Shown: positions 9,264 through 21,065 of the stretch, one piece after another
How positions within the stretch are numbered: position 1 is the first letter of the stretch
Layout: each line of letters opens with the position of its first letter
DNA from: Acinetobacter kyonggiensis
Lineage (GTDB): Bacteria > Pseudomonadota > Gammaproteobacteria > Pseudomonadales > Moraxellaceae
DNA: 64,000 nt
NCBI RefSeq assembly: GCF_900107285.1
Contig: NZ_FNPK01000009.1
Span: 1-64,000 of the forward strand
Direction of reading: 5' to 3'
Translations under genes and position numbers: made by a program
The notes under the pieces: generated by a model
The model's input: the letters and a program-made list of their open reading frames with translations, nothing else
What the model was told of the DNA's origin: nothing
Database searches by the model: none

Positions 9264-10058
9264 CTAGGCAAACACGGTAACTGTCTGCCTAGAAATTGCA
9301 ATCAATCTATTTTCCGCATCCCACAGATGTGCATATTCGGTGGAATAACCTTCTGCCGCATAGTCAGTAAATACTTTATATTTAAACCAATCGTATAATT
9401 GGTGCTGTACTGGATGAACATAAGTCACATGCCATGTCAGGGAACTGGCAGGTGCCAGTGTTTGAAACATCGGCAATACCCCCGGTGGCCAGATATCTAG
9501 TAAGGTCATCAGTTCTGCAACCGTTAATTCATCGTTTGCATGCTGAGTTGGATTAAAACGGAACCAGCCGCCAAAGTCAGGTTTCGCACTGGCAGTACAA
9601 GGATAATTGCCTTCTGCCCAGCACACATCAAATTGTTGATAACACTGTGGCATCGCGGCCTGCTGAGGAAGTTTAGCGAGGCTTTGTGGCTCTGGATAGA
9701 TAGGCGCTGTTCGCTCTTGTTTTACTTGAATGCTTGATTCACGCTGTGTACCAAAACTGGCAATTAAAATACTTTGTACTGCATCATCTTGCCATAAACG
9801 CACTTCAATGGTGGTGACTGACTTGCCTTGTCTTAAAATTTCAGCCGTGAGTCGTGCCTTACGTTCTTGTACTGGACCAACAAAGGTGACACTGGTACTG
9901 AGTAAGCGTTTTGCTGGATCAGCGATGGTCACCAAAGCCTTTTGCATCATCATCCCTGCCACTAAACCACCATAAATAGTGCGTCCTTGTAACCAACCTT
10001 GCGGGATATTGACCCACTCATCTTGTTCAATTTCTGTGAATAATTGGCGCAATGACAT
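9264..10058 (-). CDS. TesB-like acyl-CoA thioesterase (double hotdog)
   Basis: 264 residues with two hotdog halves. The N-terminal half has WLQGRTIYGGLVAGMMMQKAL and the C-terminal half ends with SLTWHVTYVHPV and a typical AHLWDAENRLIA turn. This is the layout of the thioesterase-like superfamily (PF13622). It likely hydrolyses acyl-CoA, but chain-length preference cannot be read. It is preceded by a small gap from uvrC on the same strand and may be transcribed independently. Confidence 0.8.
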   Translation of the reverse strand: MSLRQLFTEIEQDEWVNIPQGWLQGRTIYGGLVAGMMMQKALVTIADPAKRLLSTSVTFVGPVQERKARLTAEILRQGKSVTTIEVRLWQDDAVQSILIASFGTQRESSIQVKQERTAPIYPEPQSLAKLPQQAAMPQCYQQFDVCWAEGNYPCTASAKPDFGGWFRFNPTQHANDELTVAELMTLLDIWPPGVLPMFQTLAPASSLTWHVTYVHPVQHQLYDWFKYKVFTDYAAEGYSTEYAHLWDAENRLIAISRQTVTVFA

Positions 10059-10162
10059 GCTTTGTCCTTTATCGTTTTTGCTTTACGCTATCTTTCACTG
10101 ATTTTGTAGTGTTGTGAATGATCAATGACTCATGCGTCAGTGAGCATTTTTGCTAATCGGCC

Positions 10163-11968
10163 CTAAATGGCTTCATGCAGAATTTTATAAATGGTTCTCG
10201 CCATGACTTCCCCCAGTCCAGATACCAGCATGAGCTCTTTTTCTGAAGCTTTCAGCACGCCTTGAATGCCACCAAAATGAGTCAATAAATCACGGCGACG
10301 TTTTGGCCCTAATCCTGGAATGGCTTCTAAAACCGAGCCACCGCGTTTTTTATCGCGTTTGGCACGATGTTTGGTAATGGCAAAACGATGGGCTTCATCA
10401 CGCACCTGTTGAATCAAATGCAGTGCTTTATGGTCTTCTGCTAATTGAATTTTTGTGCCATCGGTGAAATGCAGCGTTTCCAACCCCGGTTTGCGCCCTT
10501 CGCCTTTAGACACCCCCACCATAAATGCATCTAATCCAAGTTCTTGCATCACTTGCATGGCCATGTGCAATTGACCTTTACCGCCGTCAATCAAGAGTAA
10601 ATCAGGCAACATGGCTTTTTTATAACGCCGTGTCAGGGCTTGGCGCATGGCAGCATAGTCATCACCGCCAGTAATATCTTCGATGGAAAATTGACGATAA
10701 TCACGTTTTCGTGCACCGCCAGTATCAAACACCACACAAGAGGCAATCGTGGCTTCGCCCATAGTATGTGAAATATCAAAACATTCTATACGATCAATCG
10801 GTCGCCCCACCACTTGCTCAAGCTGATGAAAACGCTCATTCAATTCAAAATGGTTGGCCAGTTGCCCTTTAATCGCATGCTGAACATTCATATTTGCCAG
10901 CTCAAGCCACTCAGCACGGGTTTCTCGTACCTTGTGCTTAATCTGCACCTTTTTATCAAATGCCTGTTGTAGTGCTTGCTCTAATTCTTTGCTGTTTGGT
11001 AATTCGGTATTGATAATCAACTCATTGGGAACTTCATCTGCCACCTGAAAATAAAAGTTCGCCATAAAGTCCGATAACATTTGCCCTAAATCATCGCCCA
11101 ACATATCAGGGAAATAGCTTTTCCCACCGAGCATTTTGCCATTGCGGACATACATAATCTGCACACAGGTCACCCCTGCATGATAGGCAATCGCCAGAAT
11201 ATCCGCTTCACCTTTGACTGTATAAATCGCTTGTTGTGACTGCACATCACGTAGCAGTGCCATACGATCACGGTAAAATACTGCTTTTTCAAACTCCAAA
11301 GCTTCAGCAGCAGCTTCCATTTTGGCAATCCACTCTTGATTGAGTTCTTTAGTATCACCCTGTAAAAATCGTATCGAATTTTGAACATCTTGCTGATAAT
11401 CTTCAGGCGAAATCAAACCAACGCACGGCGCGGTACAGCGTTTAATTTGATACTGCAAACATGGACGTTTACGCTGTGAAAAATAGCTATTTTCACATTG
11501 GCGCACATTAAAGAGTTTTTGTAAAACCAACAAGGTATCGCGGGCATTGTATGCACTTGGGTACGGGCCAAAAAATTTACCTTGCTGATGTTTGCCCTTC
11601 CCCCGCCCACTGGCAATTCTTGGATATGGCTTGTCACTGGAGATAAAAATATAAACGTAGGATTTATCATCGCGCAACATAATATTGTACGGTGGTCGAT
11701 GCAGCTTAATCAGATTTTGTTCAAGCAATAAGGCTTCTGTTTCGGAACGAACAATCAGCGTTTCAATGTCATAAATACGGGCCACCAACGCCTGTGTTTT
11801 GGGATGCTCGATGGTTTTTACAAAGTAGCTCGACACGCGGTTTTTCAGATTTTTTGCTTTGCCGACATACAGCAATTCACCGTCTTTACCGAGCATGCGA
11901 TAAACACCGGGCAAGGTTGTCATATGGGCTAAAATCTTTTCAATATTGTCACGTGCGTTTTCGTTCAC
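10163..11968 (-). CDS. uvrC: Excinuclease ABC subunit C
   Basis: UvrC makes the dual incisions in nucleotide excision repair. All four modules are visible in 601 residues: GIY-YIG nuclease ([20 protein letters not shown] near residue 18), a UVR motif for UvrB binding ([15 protein letters not shown] near 220), an RNase-H-like endonuclease ([17 protein letters not shown] near 395), and tandem helix-hairpin-helix motifs at the C terminus ([22 protein letters not shown]). Length is normal. Confidence 0.98.
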   Translation of the reverse strand: MNENARDNIEKILAHMTTLPGVYRMLGKDGELLYVGKAKNLKNRVSSYFVKTIEHPKTQALVARIYDIETLIVRSETEALLLEQNLIKLHRPPYNIMLRDDKSYVYIFISSDKPYPRIASGRGKGKHQQGKFFGPYPSAYNARDTLLVLQKLFNVRQCENSYFSQRKRPCLQYQIKRCTAPCVGLISPEDYQQDVQNSIRFLQGDTKELNQEWIAKMEAAAEALEFEKAVFYRDRMALLRDVQSQQAIYTVKGEADILAIAYHAGVTCVQIMYVRNGKMLGGKSYFPDMLGDDLGQMLSDFMANFYFQVADEVPNELIINTELPNSKELEQALQQAFDKKVQIKHKVRETRAEWLELANMNVQHAIKGQLANHFELNERFHQLEQVVGRPIDRIECFDISHTMGEATIASCVVFDTGGARKRDYRQFSIEDITGGDDYAAMRQALTRRYKKAMLPDLLLIDGGKGQLHMAMQVMQELGLDAFMVGVSKGEGRKPGLETLHFTDGTKIQLAEDHKALHLIQQVRDEAHRFAITKHRAKRDKKRGGSVLEAIPGLGPKRRRDLLTHFGGIQGVLKASEKELMLVSGLGEVMARTIYKILHEAI

Positions 11969-12300
11969 GACAAACCTATAATCTAAATAGACATGACATG
12001 ATGTGATGCTTTTACAGGCTTTTTCAAGCTTTAAATCGGTAAATCTAGTTTCACTGAATGGAAATAAAAATATTTAACTTTATCAAAATGATGATCTATA
12101 TTTTGCTACACGACATTTGACCCATCAATGACCTGCTGAATAAAAGCCAATATGCAATATGGATTTCATCCACTTAAAAGAGCATGACTGAACCTTTTTT
12201 ATCATGCACTTTTTGAGATTGAACTTGTCAATCAACACATAATGCACCGTTCATTCGATTCAACGCATCCCACGCAATGATAAAAATTGCGCTGCAAAAA
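11969..12300. other. Gap between PH-domain gene and uvrC
   Basis: No supported gene. A short hairpin CGCAAT/ATTGCG (12273-12291) just after the stop of the next minus-strand gene could act as a weak transcript end; no T-run is present. Confidence 0.4.
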
Positions 12301-12714
12301 CTATTGCAGTGTGATATTGAGTGCTTGGCAAAAAGCCTCTTTATTTCGCGGTGAAAGTAAAATAAATTTTGTTTGCCCATCTTTTAAATAATCAATCCGC
12401 AAACGATCTAAAGACAACGCTGGCGATGAAATGGAAAAGTCTGTTTTTGTCACTTTTTGAATATTGGATAGCGGAATTTTCCATTTAAAAAATAAATAGG
12501 TAATGACCAATGTGTCTTTATCAATCACATATCGGGTATTGAGCACAGGCCACCAAATCAACACAATCGTTAACGTATAGACCACCGCAAATAATAGGTT
12601 TTGACTGAGCGTCCCCTTTGCATACATGGTCAACACTAGCTGTAGCAACAGACCAGACATCGCAATAAAAAAAGCTAAAATCCACCAATCTATTTTTGAA
12701 CGAAACTTTTGCAT
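12301..12714 (-). CDS. Small membrane protein with PH-like domain
   Basis: 137 residues from the ATG at 12714, chosen because AAGGAAG precedes it. Two membrane helices (about residues 10-30 and 38-58) are followed by a cytosolic beta-rich segment with TRYVIDKDTLVITYLFFKWK and PLSNIQKV, the pattern of bacterial PH-like domains (YdbS/YdbT type). The function of this family is not established. It has no obvious operon partner. Confidence 0.65.
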   Translation of the reverse strand: MQKFRSKIDWWILAFFIAMSGLLLQLVLTMYAKGTLSQNLLFAVVYTLTIVLIWWPVLNTRYVIDKDTLVITYLFFKWKIPLSNIQKVTKTDFSISSPALSLDRLRIDYLKDGQTKFILLSPRNKEAFCQALNITLQ

Positions 12715-13215
12715 AGGGCTTCCTTGGTTAGGCTTATATCTTACACAAAGCAAAGTCGATGAAACATAAAAGACCTATTTATTTTATGGATTTAAACTTT
12801 TTCTTTAAATTGTAATCTGGAAAATGCACGTACACCAAGCTTGATCCTACAGCGAAACATGCATCACGCCATGCTCTTTCAAAAGGGCAATTGACTTTTT
12901 TGACTAAAAACCAAGATAAAAACAGCTTGAAATTAAACTCAATCACCCAATATATAACAGGCTTAAAAAGTAAAAAATGTGAACTGAAACAAAAGTTTTA
13001 TAACATTGCAATAAAATATATCTAAAAATGAACTGTTAAACATATGGGATTATTGAAAAAAAATTGATGACCCTTGCGTCACGGCTTGATACAACTTGTT
13101 ATGTTCTTTTTAGATATAGTTATCGTAAGATTAGCGAAGTTTAATGTACGTGAAAACTGCGTACATACTTCAAAACATCAACTTAAGAAGTCCTCCAAAA
13201 TAAAGGAGATCAGGC
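12715..13215. other. Gap upstream of fadBA
   Basis: 501 bp without a supported gene. It must hold the fadBA promoter; TTGATA at 13086 and TATAGT at 13115 are present but too far apart (23 bp) for a confident promoter. A strong AAGGAG ribosome site at 13203-13208 belongs to fadB. Confidence 0.4.
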
Positions 13216-15369
13216 ATGATCCACGCTGGCAATGCCATTACCGTCCAAATGCTTTCGGACGGAATTGCAGAATTCCGCTTTGACTTACAAGGTGAGTCGG
13301 TCAACAAATTTAACCGTGCAACCATTGAAGATTTTAAAGCCGCTATTGAGGCTGTAAAAGCCAATAGCGACGTTAAAGGTTTAATCGTGACAAGCGGTAA
13401 ATCAACATTTATCGTTGGTGCAGACATCACTGAATTTGGTGAGAACTTTGCTCAGGGCGAAAAAGCAATTATGGAATGGGCAATGCCTGTTCACGACATC
13501 TTCAATGCTTTTGAAGATTTAGAGCTTCCTAAAGTTGCTGCAATCAATGGTATGGCATTGGGCGGCGGTTTTGAGATGTGCTTAGTCTGTGACTACCGTG
13601 TCATGTCTGATGCCGCTCAAGTTGGTCTGCCTGAAATCAAACTCGGGATCTACCCAGGTTTCGGTGGTACGGTTCGTTTAAGCCGTGTCATTGGTATTGA
13701 CAATGCAGTTGAATGGATGGCGATGGCTAATCCTAAAAAACCTGCTGCAGCACTGAAAGATGGTGCGGTTGATGCGGTTGTTGCTGCTGACAAACTTAAA
13801 GACGCTGCTATTGACTTGGTTAAACAAGCGCTTGCTGGTCGCGTAGACTGGAAAGCAAAACGCCAAGAAAAACTTGATCCTGTGAAGTTAAGCCCAATCG
13901 AACAAATGATGGCGTTTAACTCTTCTAAAGGTATGGTGCTTGCAAAAGCAAACCCAGCTCAATACCCAGCACCAAAATTATTATTGGATTCTTTACAAGC
14001 AGGTGCAAGCCTTCCACGTAACGAAGCCTTAAAAATTGAAGCTGAAGGTTTTGCTAAAGCTGCGGTAACACCACAAGCAGGCGCATTGATTGGTTTATTC
14101 ATCAATGACCAAATTGTGAAAAAAACCTCGAAAAAACATGAAAAAGGTGCGCATCCTGTCAACCAAGCTGCAGTATTGGGCGCGGGTATTATGGGTGGCG
14201 GTATTGCTTACCAAGCGGCAAGCAAAGGCACACCAATCATCATGAAAGATATTGGTAATCCACAACTTGCACTAGGTATGTCTGAAGCGAACAAATTGTT
14301 GACCAAACAAGTTGAACGCAAAAAAATGACTGCTGCAAAAATGGGTGAAACCCTTGCACGTATTCGTCCAACTTTAAGCTTAGATGAGTTTAAAGAAGTG
14401 GATATCGTGATTGAAGCGGTAACTGAAAATCCAAAAATCAAAGCGGCTGTGCTTGCGGATACTGAAAAATCAGTGCGTGAAAACACCATCATTGCATCAA
14501 ATACGTCGACCATTTCAATTACACGTTTGGCAGAATCGCTACAACGTCCTGAAAACTTTGTCGGTATGCACTTCTTTAACCCAGTTCACATGATGCCTTT
14601 GGTTGAAGTGATCCGTGGTGAAAAAACGTCTGATGAAGCAATTGCGACGACTGTGGTTCTTGCTCAGAAAATGGGTAAAACACCAATCGTAGTCAATGAC
14701 TGCCCAGGCTTCCTTGTAAACCGTGTATTGTTCCCTTACTTCGGTGCATTTGACCTTCTTCTTAAAGATGGTGCTGACTTCCAACAAGTCGACAAAGTCA
14801 TGGAAAAATTCGGCTGGCCAATGGGTCCTGCTTATCTTATTGACGTTGTCGGTATTGATACAGGTGTTCATGGTGCTGAAGTCATGGCGGAAGGTTTCCC
14901 TGACCGCATGAAGCCTGACTACAAAGGCGCGATTGAAATCATGTACGAAAACAAACGTCTTGGTCAAAAGAATGACGTTGGTTTCTACAAGTACGAACTT
15001 GATCGTAAAGGCAAGAAAGCCAAAAAAGTTGATCCAACAGCTTATGAGCTTGTTGCATCTATGGCGACCACTGAAAAACACGAGTTTGATGCACAAGAAA
15101 TCATTGATCGTATGATGCTGACTTTCTGTAACGAAACTGTTCGTTGCCTAGAAGACAACATTGTAGCGACTGCTTCTGAAGCGGATATGGCAATGATCAT
15201 GGGTGTAGGTTTCCCTCCATTCCGTGGTGGCCCATGCCGTTACATCGACCAAACGGGTGTAGCTGAATACGTAGCACTTTGCGACAAATATGCACACTTA
15301 GGTAAAGCTTATGAAGCGCCACAAATGTTGCGTGACATGGCTGCTAACAACAAAAAATTCTACGGTTAA
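13216..15369 (+). CDS. fadB: Fatty-acid oxidation complex alpha subunit
   Basis: FadB carries enoyl-CoA hydratase/isomerase and 3-hydroxyacyl-CoA dehydrogenase activities of aerobic beta-oxidation. In 717 residues the crotonase domain comes first ([12 protein letters not shown], then [14 protein letters not shown] near residue 116), followed by the NAD-binding dehydrogenase ([19 protein letters not shown] near 322) and its C-terminal repeats ([15 protein letters not shown] near 453). fadA follows after 12 bp with GGAG, so the two subunits are co-made. Confidence 0.98.
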   Translation: MIHAGNAITVQMLSDGIAEFRFDLQGESVNKFNRATIEDFKAAIEAVKANSDVKGLIVTSGKSTFIVGADITEFGENFAQGEKAIMEWAMPVHDIFNAFEDLELPKVAAINGMALGGGFEMCLVCDYRVMSDAAQVGLPEIKLGIYPGFGGTVRLSRVIGIDNAVEWMAMANPKKPAAALKDGAVDAVVAADKLKDAAIDLVKQALAGRVDWKAKRQEKLDPVKLSPIEQMMAFNSSKGMVLAKANPAQYPAPKLLLDSLQAGASLPRNEALKIEAEGFAKAAVTPQAGALIGLFINDQIVKKTSKKHEKGAHPVNQAAVLGAGIMGGGIAYQAASKGTPIIMKDIGNPQLALGMSEANKLLTKQVERKKMTAAKMGETLARIRPTLSLDEFKEVDIVIEAVTENPKIKAAVLADTEKSVRENTIIASNTSTISITRLAESLQRPENFVGMHFFNPVHMMPLVEVIRGEKTSDEAIATTVVLAQKMGKTPIVVNDCPGFLVNRVLFPYFGAFDLLLKDGADFQQVDKVMEKFGWPMGPAYLIDVVGIDTGVHGAEVMAEGFPDRMKPDYKGAIEIMYENKRLGQKNDVGFYKYELDRKGKKAKKVDPTAYELVASMATTEKHEFDAQEIIDRMMLTFCNETVRCLEDNIVATASEADMAMIMGVGFPPFRGGPCRYIDQTGVAEYVALCDKYAHLGKAYEAPQMLRDMAANNKKFYG

Positions 15370-15381
15370 GGAGCAACGTGA

Positions 15382-16554
<1,173 letters not shown>

Positions 16555-16570
16555 TACACTAATTTGATAT

Positions 16571-16600
16571 AAAAATCCTCGCTTTGGCGGGGATTTTTTT
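16571..16600 (+). terminator. fadBA terminator
   Basis: AATCCTCGC / GCGGGGATT stem with a TTTG loop and a T-run. Confidence 0.9.
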
Positions 16601-16720
16601 ATTGCATAAAATGAAGTCTCGATCTTTTATTGAAAAGCTTTAAATTCAAAAACATGAACTAGACAGAACAATATGTAGCAAATTATTATCACGATTTCAA
16701 CAAATAATAAGGTTCTAACA

Positions 16721-17344
16721 ATGTTTAAAAATATGGCAGCCGATTTAATGGGAACAAGCGATATCGGTAAAATTATTGAACCGAGAGATTATGATAAGAC
16801 TGATATAGATGACTATATTTTTCATGAAGACAATGAAAAAATATTTTTTCTAATCAAAGCTAAAACAGATGAATATTGTTTTACCAATACTGCTTTTATT
16901 CATCTTGATGGTACTAGTGCGGTGAGTAAAAAACGGACTTTAAATCGCTATCCATATAAACATTATCAGATCAGTCGAGTGTTACTTGAAACGGCGGGTA
17001 CGATTGATCGGGACGTTGAACTCAAGTTCCAACTTGGAACAGCAACTTATTCAATTGATATTGAAAAATCACAAATTGAGAAAGTCCGTGATTTATATAA
17101 GGCACTATTTAGTATTGGCGAGGCATGCAAAGAAATTGAACGTCAAACATCAACACTGATGCAAACCCAACAAGCCGTGAATAATATGTTTTCTCTGCGT
17201 GAGCTGCCTGAACAAGTTGTACTTAACTTACCCGACATTATTTGCCAAACCACACTTCAAGTTGAAGAAAATCTGACTAAACGTCGTAAACAAATTGAAA
17301 ACTATGATTTTTCTACAATTTTTGAACGCTATCTCAAACAATAA
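16721..17344 (+). CDS. PH-domain protein with YvbH-like extension
   Basis: 207 residues. The first about 130 form a bacterial PH domain (EDNEKIFFLIKAKTDEYCFTN, then RYPYKHYQISRVLLETAG), and the remainder is helical, as in PF08000 proteins with a YvbH-like oligomerisation region. No signal peptide or membrane helix is present, so it is cytosolic. Biochemical role is unknown for the family. AAGG lies upstream of the ATG. Confidence 0.7.
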   Translation: MFKNMAADLMGTSDIGKIIEPRDYDKTDIDDYIFHEDNEKIFFLIKAKTDEYCFTNTAFIHLDGTSAVSKKRTLNRYPYKHYQISRVLLETAGTIDRDVELKFQLGTATYSIDIEKSQIEKVRDLYKALFSIGEACKEIERQTSTLMQTQQAVNNMFSLRELPEQVVLNLPDIICQTTLQVEENLTKRRKQIENYDFSTIFERYLKQ

Positions 17345-17429
17345 ATAGCATTATAGAATTACCGTCAAATTGAAAAAATACAGTCTCAATCTGATTTAAA
17401 CATTTGGAATATTTAATATTTTTTGTAAA

Positions 17430-17456
17430 CATCCTCGCTTTTGTGGGGATTGTTTA
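17430..17456 (+). terminator. Terminator after PH-domain gene
   Basis: ATCCTCGC / GTGGGGAT stem with a short, interrupted T tail. Confidence 0.6.
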
Positions 17457-17525
17457 TTATTGTTCTATCAAGATTTTTATAAGTATTTATTACTATTTAA
17501 TATTCAAAATACTGGGAGTAAATGG

Positions 17526-18224
17526 ATGTTTATATCACTCGCAAAGACAACGATTAGTTTAGGGATCATTGGAACCATACTCACAGGCTGCGCAACCAAA
17601 ACCCTCATCACCAAAGATATGCAAACCTATACCAGAACCAGCAAAGTGACGCTCGTTGAAGATACTGTGGTCGCTTTTGGCAAACCGGCTCAAACAACAA
17701 CCAATTTACCGCAAAATAGTTTGGTCATTGCTGGACAAAAAAATAGCTATATTCTGACTCAAGGTGGTGCACAGTTTGTCAACTTAATCAGTAAACTTGA
17801 CCCCAGCAATATCCAAATAACCAAAGAGCTACAATTTTTCTCTGAAAAAAATGATGGTCATTTTTCAGGAATCCTGCCTTTATCTTATGTCAAGTTACAA
17901 GAAGATATTAGCAAAAAGGATTTAGCATTTTTTATTGAAAATGGGGCAGAAGAATGTTCAACTTCAAGTGATAGACGCATGAATGCTCAACGCTTTTGCT
18001 TTAATTTAAAATTAGCAGGCGTGGTCTACCCTGTTGCGAACAATATTGCTTCGCTCAAGGCATTAAGCAAACCTTATCAAGTGACGATCTATACCAACAA
18101 TCAAGAAAGTTATAAATCAAGTTCAAAAATGAATCCCTTAGAAAAATTGGTTTTACTGCCATTTGCGGTTGCCATTGATGTTATTTCTTTACCTTTTCAA
18201 GCGGCTGAAAAGATTTTTGATTAA
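17526..18224 (+). CDS. Predicted lipoprotein, unknown function
   Basis: 232 residues from the ATG at 17526, which has GGGAG seven bases upstream; the frame is open from 17460 but that longer form would bury the signal peptide. The N terminus is a lipoprotein signal with lipobox LTGC at about residues 18-21. The mature part has no motif I recognise; two Cys (EECSTSS and RFCFNL) could pair in the periplasm. It ends with an amphipathic, hydrophobic segment (LVLLPFAVAIDVISLPFQA). Flanking terminators suggest a single-gene unit. Confidence 0.75.
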   Translation: MFISLAKTTISLGIIGTILTGCATKTLITKDMQTYTRTSKVTLVEDTVVAFGKPAQTTTNLPQNSLVIAGQKNSYILTQGGAQFVNLISKLDPSNIQITKELQFFSEKNDGHFSGILPLSYVKLQEDISKKDLAFFIENGAEECSTSSDRRMNAQRFCFNLKLAGVVYPVANNIASLKALSKPYQVTIYTNNQESYKSSSKMNPLEKLVLLPFAVAIDVISLPFQAAEKIFD

Positions 18225-18289
18225 CTCAATTTAGGGCAGAATATTTTAGACATGATCAAATGTGTTTAATGCTCAAATCGTTTGAAATA

Positions 18290-18312
18290 CCCCGCTAAGT
18301 GCGGGGATTTTT
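18290..18312 (+). terminator. Terminator after lipoprotein gene
   Basis: CCCCGC / GCGGGG stem, TAAGT loop, ATTTTT tail. Confidence 0.85.
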
Positions 18313-18313
18313 A

Positions 18314-18466
18314 TTATGATTTAAAGACCTTTAAAGGTACGGTGAATTTCCCCTTTCCTTCACAAGTGATAGAATTTTTTTCATCTAAAGCAAACATTAG
18401 CGTCTCAAATTTTTCAAAACCATGCTTATTATGTTCTTGTGATTTCTCAGTATAACTTTGAATAAA
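18314..18466 (-). pseudogene. Possible 3' remnant of a gene
   Basis: An open stretch of 50 codons ending in TAA (18314-18316) reads as protein-like sequence including GFEKFETLMFALDEKN and GKGKFTVPLKVFKS. It has no ATG/GTG/TTG near its 5' end and a stop lies just upstream, so it looks like the tail of a decayed gene. No family recognised. The rest of the gap to 18658 shows nothing more. Confidence 0.3.
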
Positions 18467-18658
18467 TTAACATCAGGTCATCGCAAACAATTAATAGCAT
18501 GTAACCATTGCGCAACATCATGTTATAACTCTGTAATTTTAGTGGAATATTCACACAATTAAAGGTGACTTATTCAGCATATGTCCAAACTTAAAAACAA
18601 TAAGCGCTACCATACATCACTTCAAATATTCCACATTATTTATTCAGGATTGTGACTC

Positions 18659-19105
18659 ATGAATGCTCTTCAAACTGCTATGGCACTGGTTTTCGTTGCA
18701 GCTACGACTTCAGCGATGGCGACTACACCTGTAGAAGCAACTCCAGCTGCAAAAGTTGCCACTATTCAAGCACAAGTTAAAGCAGATGCAGTTCAAACGA
18801 CAACTGCTGCAAAGAAACAAGCCAAAACCACAACGACTGCTGTTACAAACAAAGCGACTGAAGTGAAAGATGCGACTGCGCAAAAAATTGTTGCTGCAAA
18901 AGATGCAACCATTACTCAAACTGCTGAAGTAAAAGACGCTGCTGTCGCACAAGCAACTGAAGCAAAAGACACTGTTGCTGCTGAAACAGAGGAAGTAAAA
19001 CAAGCTGTAACTGAACAAGTTACTCAAGCTGAAGAAAAAGTTGAAGCGGTAAAAACTGAAGAGAAAAAATCATTCTTCTCTTGGTTTAAAAAGAAAGCTG
19101 CGTAA
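18659..19105 (+). CDS. Exported Ala/Lys/Glu-rich helical repeat protein
   Basis: 148 residues. A signal peptide ends near residue 20 (TSAMA). Residues 55-135 are low-complexity Ala/Thr/Lys/Glu sequence built on an AxEVKDA-like unit repeated roughly every 11 residues, predicted to form a long amphipathic helix of the LEA/apolipoprotein kind. The C terminus switches to SFFSWFKKKAA, a basic aromatic tail that could touch a membrane. Function unknown; a structural or stress role is inference. Terminator follows. Confidence 0.7.
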   Translation: MNALQTAMALVFVAATTSAMATTPVEATPAAKVATIQAQVKADAVQTTTAAKKQAKTTTTAVTNKATEVKDATAQKIVAAKDATITQTAEVKDAAVAQATEAKDTVAAETEEVKQAVTEQVTQAEEKVEAVKTEEKKSFFSWFKKKAA

Positions 19106-19132
19106 TTTTGGCTTAAAATTAAAGTATTGATA

Positions 19133-19163
19133 AAAAAGGATGCTATTCATTAGCATCCTTTTT
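19133..19163. terminator. Bidirectional terminator
   Basis: AAGGATGCTA / TAGCATCCTT stem flanked by A-run and T-run, usable for the genes on both sides. Confidence 0.85.
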
Positions 19164-19261
19164 TTAAATCAGAATATACGTGTTTATGTAGATGGCAGCG
19201 CATCGTGCTATTCAGGGCAGTTACCGCTGGTTGGGACAAATGACCGATCTCATTTCACCCA

Positions 19262-19720
19262 TTAACGGTTGATCACACCAAATGAAAATTGCTCTCGACT
19301 AATTTGTACATTGGTTGCATTACGGTCTATACCAAAAGGTGCGAGCATAATATACAAACCTTCTCGGGGATCTGGGGATTGCAAACCTTTTGCAATTGCC
19401 AAAACATGTTGCTGCAATGCCAGTGGCAAGTTGTTTAAATCTGGCATTGGCCCCTCAGGCACAAGCTCTAAAGTGGTCACAATGGTTGGATCAACCACAA
19501 AGTTTTGAGTATCTAGCTGTATTTTCATGACTCTATGCTGCAAAGCTTTGACTTCTTGAGGATCTTCCTGATATTGAATCACCCCTGTTTCAGCTCTTAA
19601 CTCAGGTTCTGCTAATGTTCTTAACATCGGCAGTTCAACCGTATCGGCAAAAGTCGCAGAGATAGGAAAACTGACAGCAAGTGTAACAATCACAAAAGAC
19701 GCATATTTTAGGAGATTCAT
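19262..19720 (-). CDS. Predicted exported protein, unknown function
   Basis: About 152 residues from the ATG at 19720, which places a standard signal peptide first (cleavage near ISATFAD). The mature protein is rich in Leu/Pro/Gln and contains GLYIMLAPFGIDRN near its end. I do not recognise the family. The open frame extends upstream to 19816, but that part lacks signal-peptide character. Confidence 0.55.
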   Translation of the reverse strand: MNLLKYASFVIVTLAVSFPISATFADTVELPMLRTLAEPELRAETGVIQYQEDPQEVKALQHRVMKIQLDTQNFVVDPTIVTTLELVPEGPMPDLNNLPLALQQHVLAIAKGLQSPDPREGLYIMLAPFGIDRNATNVQISREQFSFGVINR

Positions 19721-19990
19721 GGTAGCTCTACTCAAAAAAATAAAAGTAAATAAACAACCTTCAACACCTGTAATTATATAATAAACCATCGAATGAATGA
19801 CTTTTGTTCTGATCAATGGTTTTAGACAAATTCCAACTTTTGTTAAAAAATACTTTAATTTTCCCTCTTTAACGAGATCAAATCCTGCATCAAAAATACA
19901 ACATTAAATTCACTAAAATTTTAAAAAATCATAATGTTAACTTCGTTGTACGACATGAATATCTTGTCTATAAAGCAACTCACTAAGACT

Positions 19991-20725
19991 TTATTTTTTC
20001 ACTGTTCCTACACGCATAAGCACAGGAAATGTTACATCTAAGTATTCAGGTGCAGTTTTTAAGGCAGTTGAAATCAACTGAAGTGGATCATCAGAATGCT
20101 GCTCTTGATAATGTTTTAGTGCTGACCATGTATTTAAATAACTCAGCAGTTGTTGCGCTGTCCATTGATAGTGTAAAGATAGCGCTGGTACAGCCTTTTC
20201 TTGAAAAGGAAATGGGATAGTTTGATAGCGTTCATCAATATAACGGCGCTCACTGTCCCAATAATCCTTTAAGGTTTCAAAATACAACTGTTGAATCAAA
20301 CGATTCAGTGCAGCATCTTGCAGCTGAATTAAGCCATAGCCAATAGCCGCCACCACACCTTGCGGTTTAAGCACGCGTTTCACTTCAAGATAAAATGCCT
20401 CAAAGTCAAACCAATGTATAGCTTGAGCCACCGTGACCAAATCTATAGATTGCGTGGGAATACTGGTCTGCTCTGCCGCTTGCACTTGATAGCTGACATT
20501 GTCGAAATAAGGCGCATGTTGTAACTGGGCATCACTGATATCGGTTGCCACCACATGATCGAAATACGGTGCTAACAGTTGGGTGAATTGTCCAGAACCC
20601 GCGCCACAATCCCATGCAAAGCTATTTTCAGGCACATGCTGTAAAATTTCTTTTAAAATCTGTATGGAATAATTTGGACGGGCTTGTTTATAAAGCAAAC
20701 TATGCTGAGAAAAGAGATCTTTCAT
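19991..20725 (-). CDS. Class I SAM-dependent methyltransferase
   Basis: About 244 residues. Motif I reads AWDCGAGSGQFTQLL near residue 43; VVATDISDAQL is the acidic loop after strand 2, and IDLVTVAQAIHWFDFEAF is the post-motif typical of small-molecule methyltransferases of the UbiE/Methyltransf_11 group. Substrate unknown. The ATG at 20725 gives the usual start MKDLFSQHSLLYKQARPNYS; an earlier ATG at 20788 adds an atypical tail. Confidence 0.85.
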   Translation of the reverse strand: MKDLFSQHSLLYKQARPNYSIQILKEILQHVPENSFAWDCGAGSGQFTQLLAPYFDHVVATDISDAQLQHAPYFDNVSYQVQAAEQTSIPTQSIDLVTVAQAIHWFDFEAFYLEVKRVLKPQGVVAAIGYGLIQLQDAALNRLIQQLYFETLKDYWDSERRYIDERYQTIPFPFQEKAVPALSLHYQWTAQQLLSYLNTWSALKHYQEQHSDDPLQLISTALKTAPEYLDVTFPVLMRVGTVKK

Positions 20726-20814
20726 TGTTTTAATGTTCAAATCAATTTTTATAAAATGACTATACTCAGAAAAACAACCCACTGTCATGCAACTTGTCTA
20801 ACAATTTTAAGCAT

Positions 20815-20849
20815 AAAAAAAACCCTCAAACATTGTTTGAGGGTTTTTT
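20815..20849. terminator. Bidirectional terminator beside tRNA-Phe
   Basis: AAACCCTCAAAC / GTTTGAGGGTTT stem with T-runs on both strands; it ends the first tRNA-Phe transcript. Confidence 0.85.
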
Positions 20850-20854
20850 GAATA

Positions 20855-20930
20855 TGGTGGCGAGACCCAGGTTCGAACTGGGGACACACGGATTTTCAAT
20901 CCGTTGCTCTACCGACTGAGCTATCACGCC
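20855..20930 (-). tRNA. tRNA-Phe (GAA)
   Basis: 76 nt including encoded CCA. Acceptor stem GGCGTGA, D-loop with AGCTCAGTCGGTAGAGC, anticodon loop centred on GAA, and GTTCGAACC T-arm are intact. Confidence 0.97.
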
Positions 20931-21011
20931 AATGCCGTGTATTAAGCCGTATCTCAGGACATTAGTCAATATAATTCATCACATTTTTATTTGATTGAAT
21001 ATTTTTTACCC

Positions 21012-21040
21012 AAAAAAAATCCCTGATGGGATCAGGGATT
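21012..21040 (-). terminator. Terminator of second tRNA-Phe
   Basis: AATCCCTGAT / ATCAGGGATT stem followed on the minus strand by eight T. Confidence 0.85.
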
Positions 21041-21065
21041 GAAATCTTTAAATAGATTTTGAATA

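Noticed and set aside
14539..15096. 185-codon minus-strand frame inside fadB
   Set aside because: Antisense shadow of fadB, whose coding sense is certain.
19193..19273. 26-codon plus-strand frame starting ATGGCAGCGCATCG
   Set aside because: Reads somewhat protein-like, but it is too short, has no ribosome site and overlaps the end of the convergent exported-protein gene.
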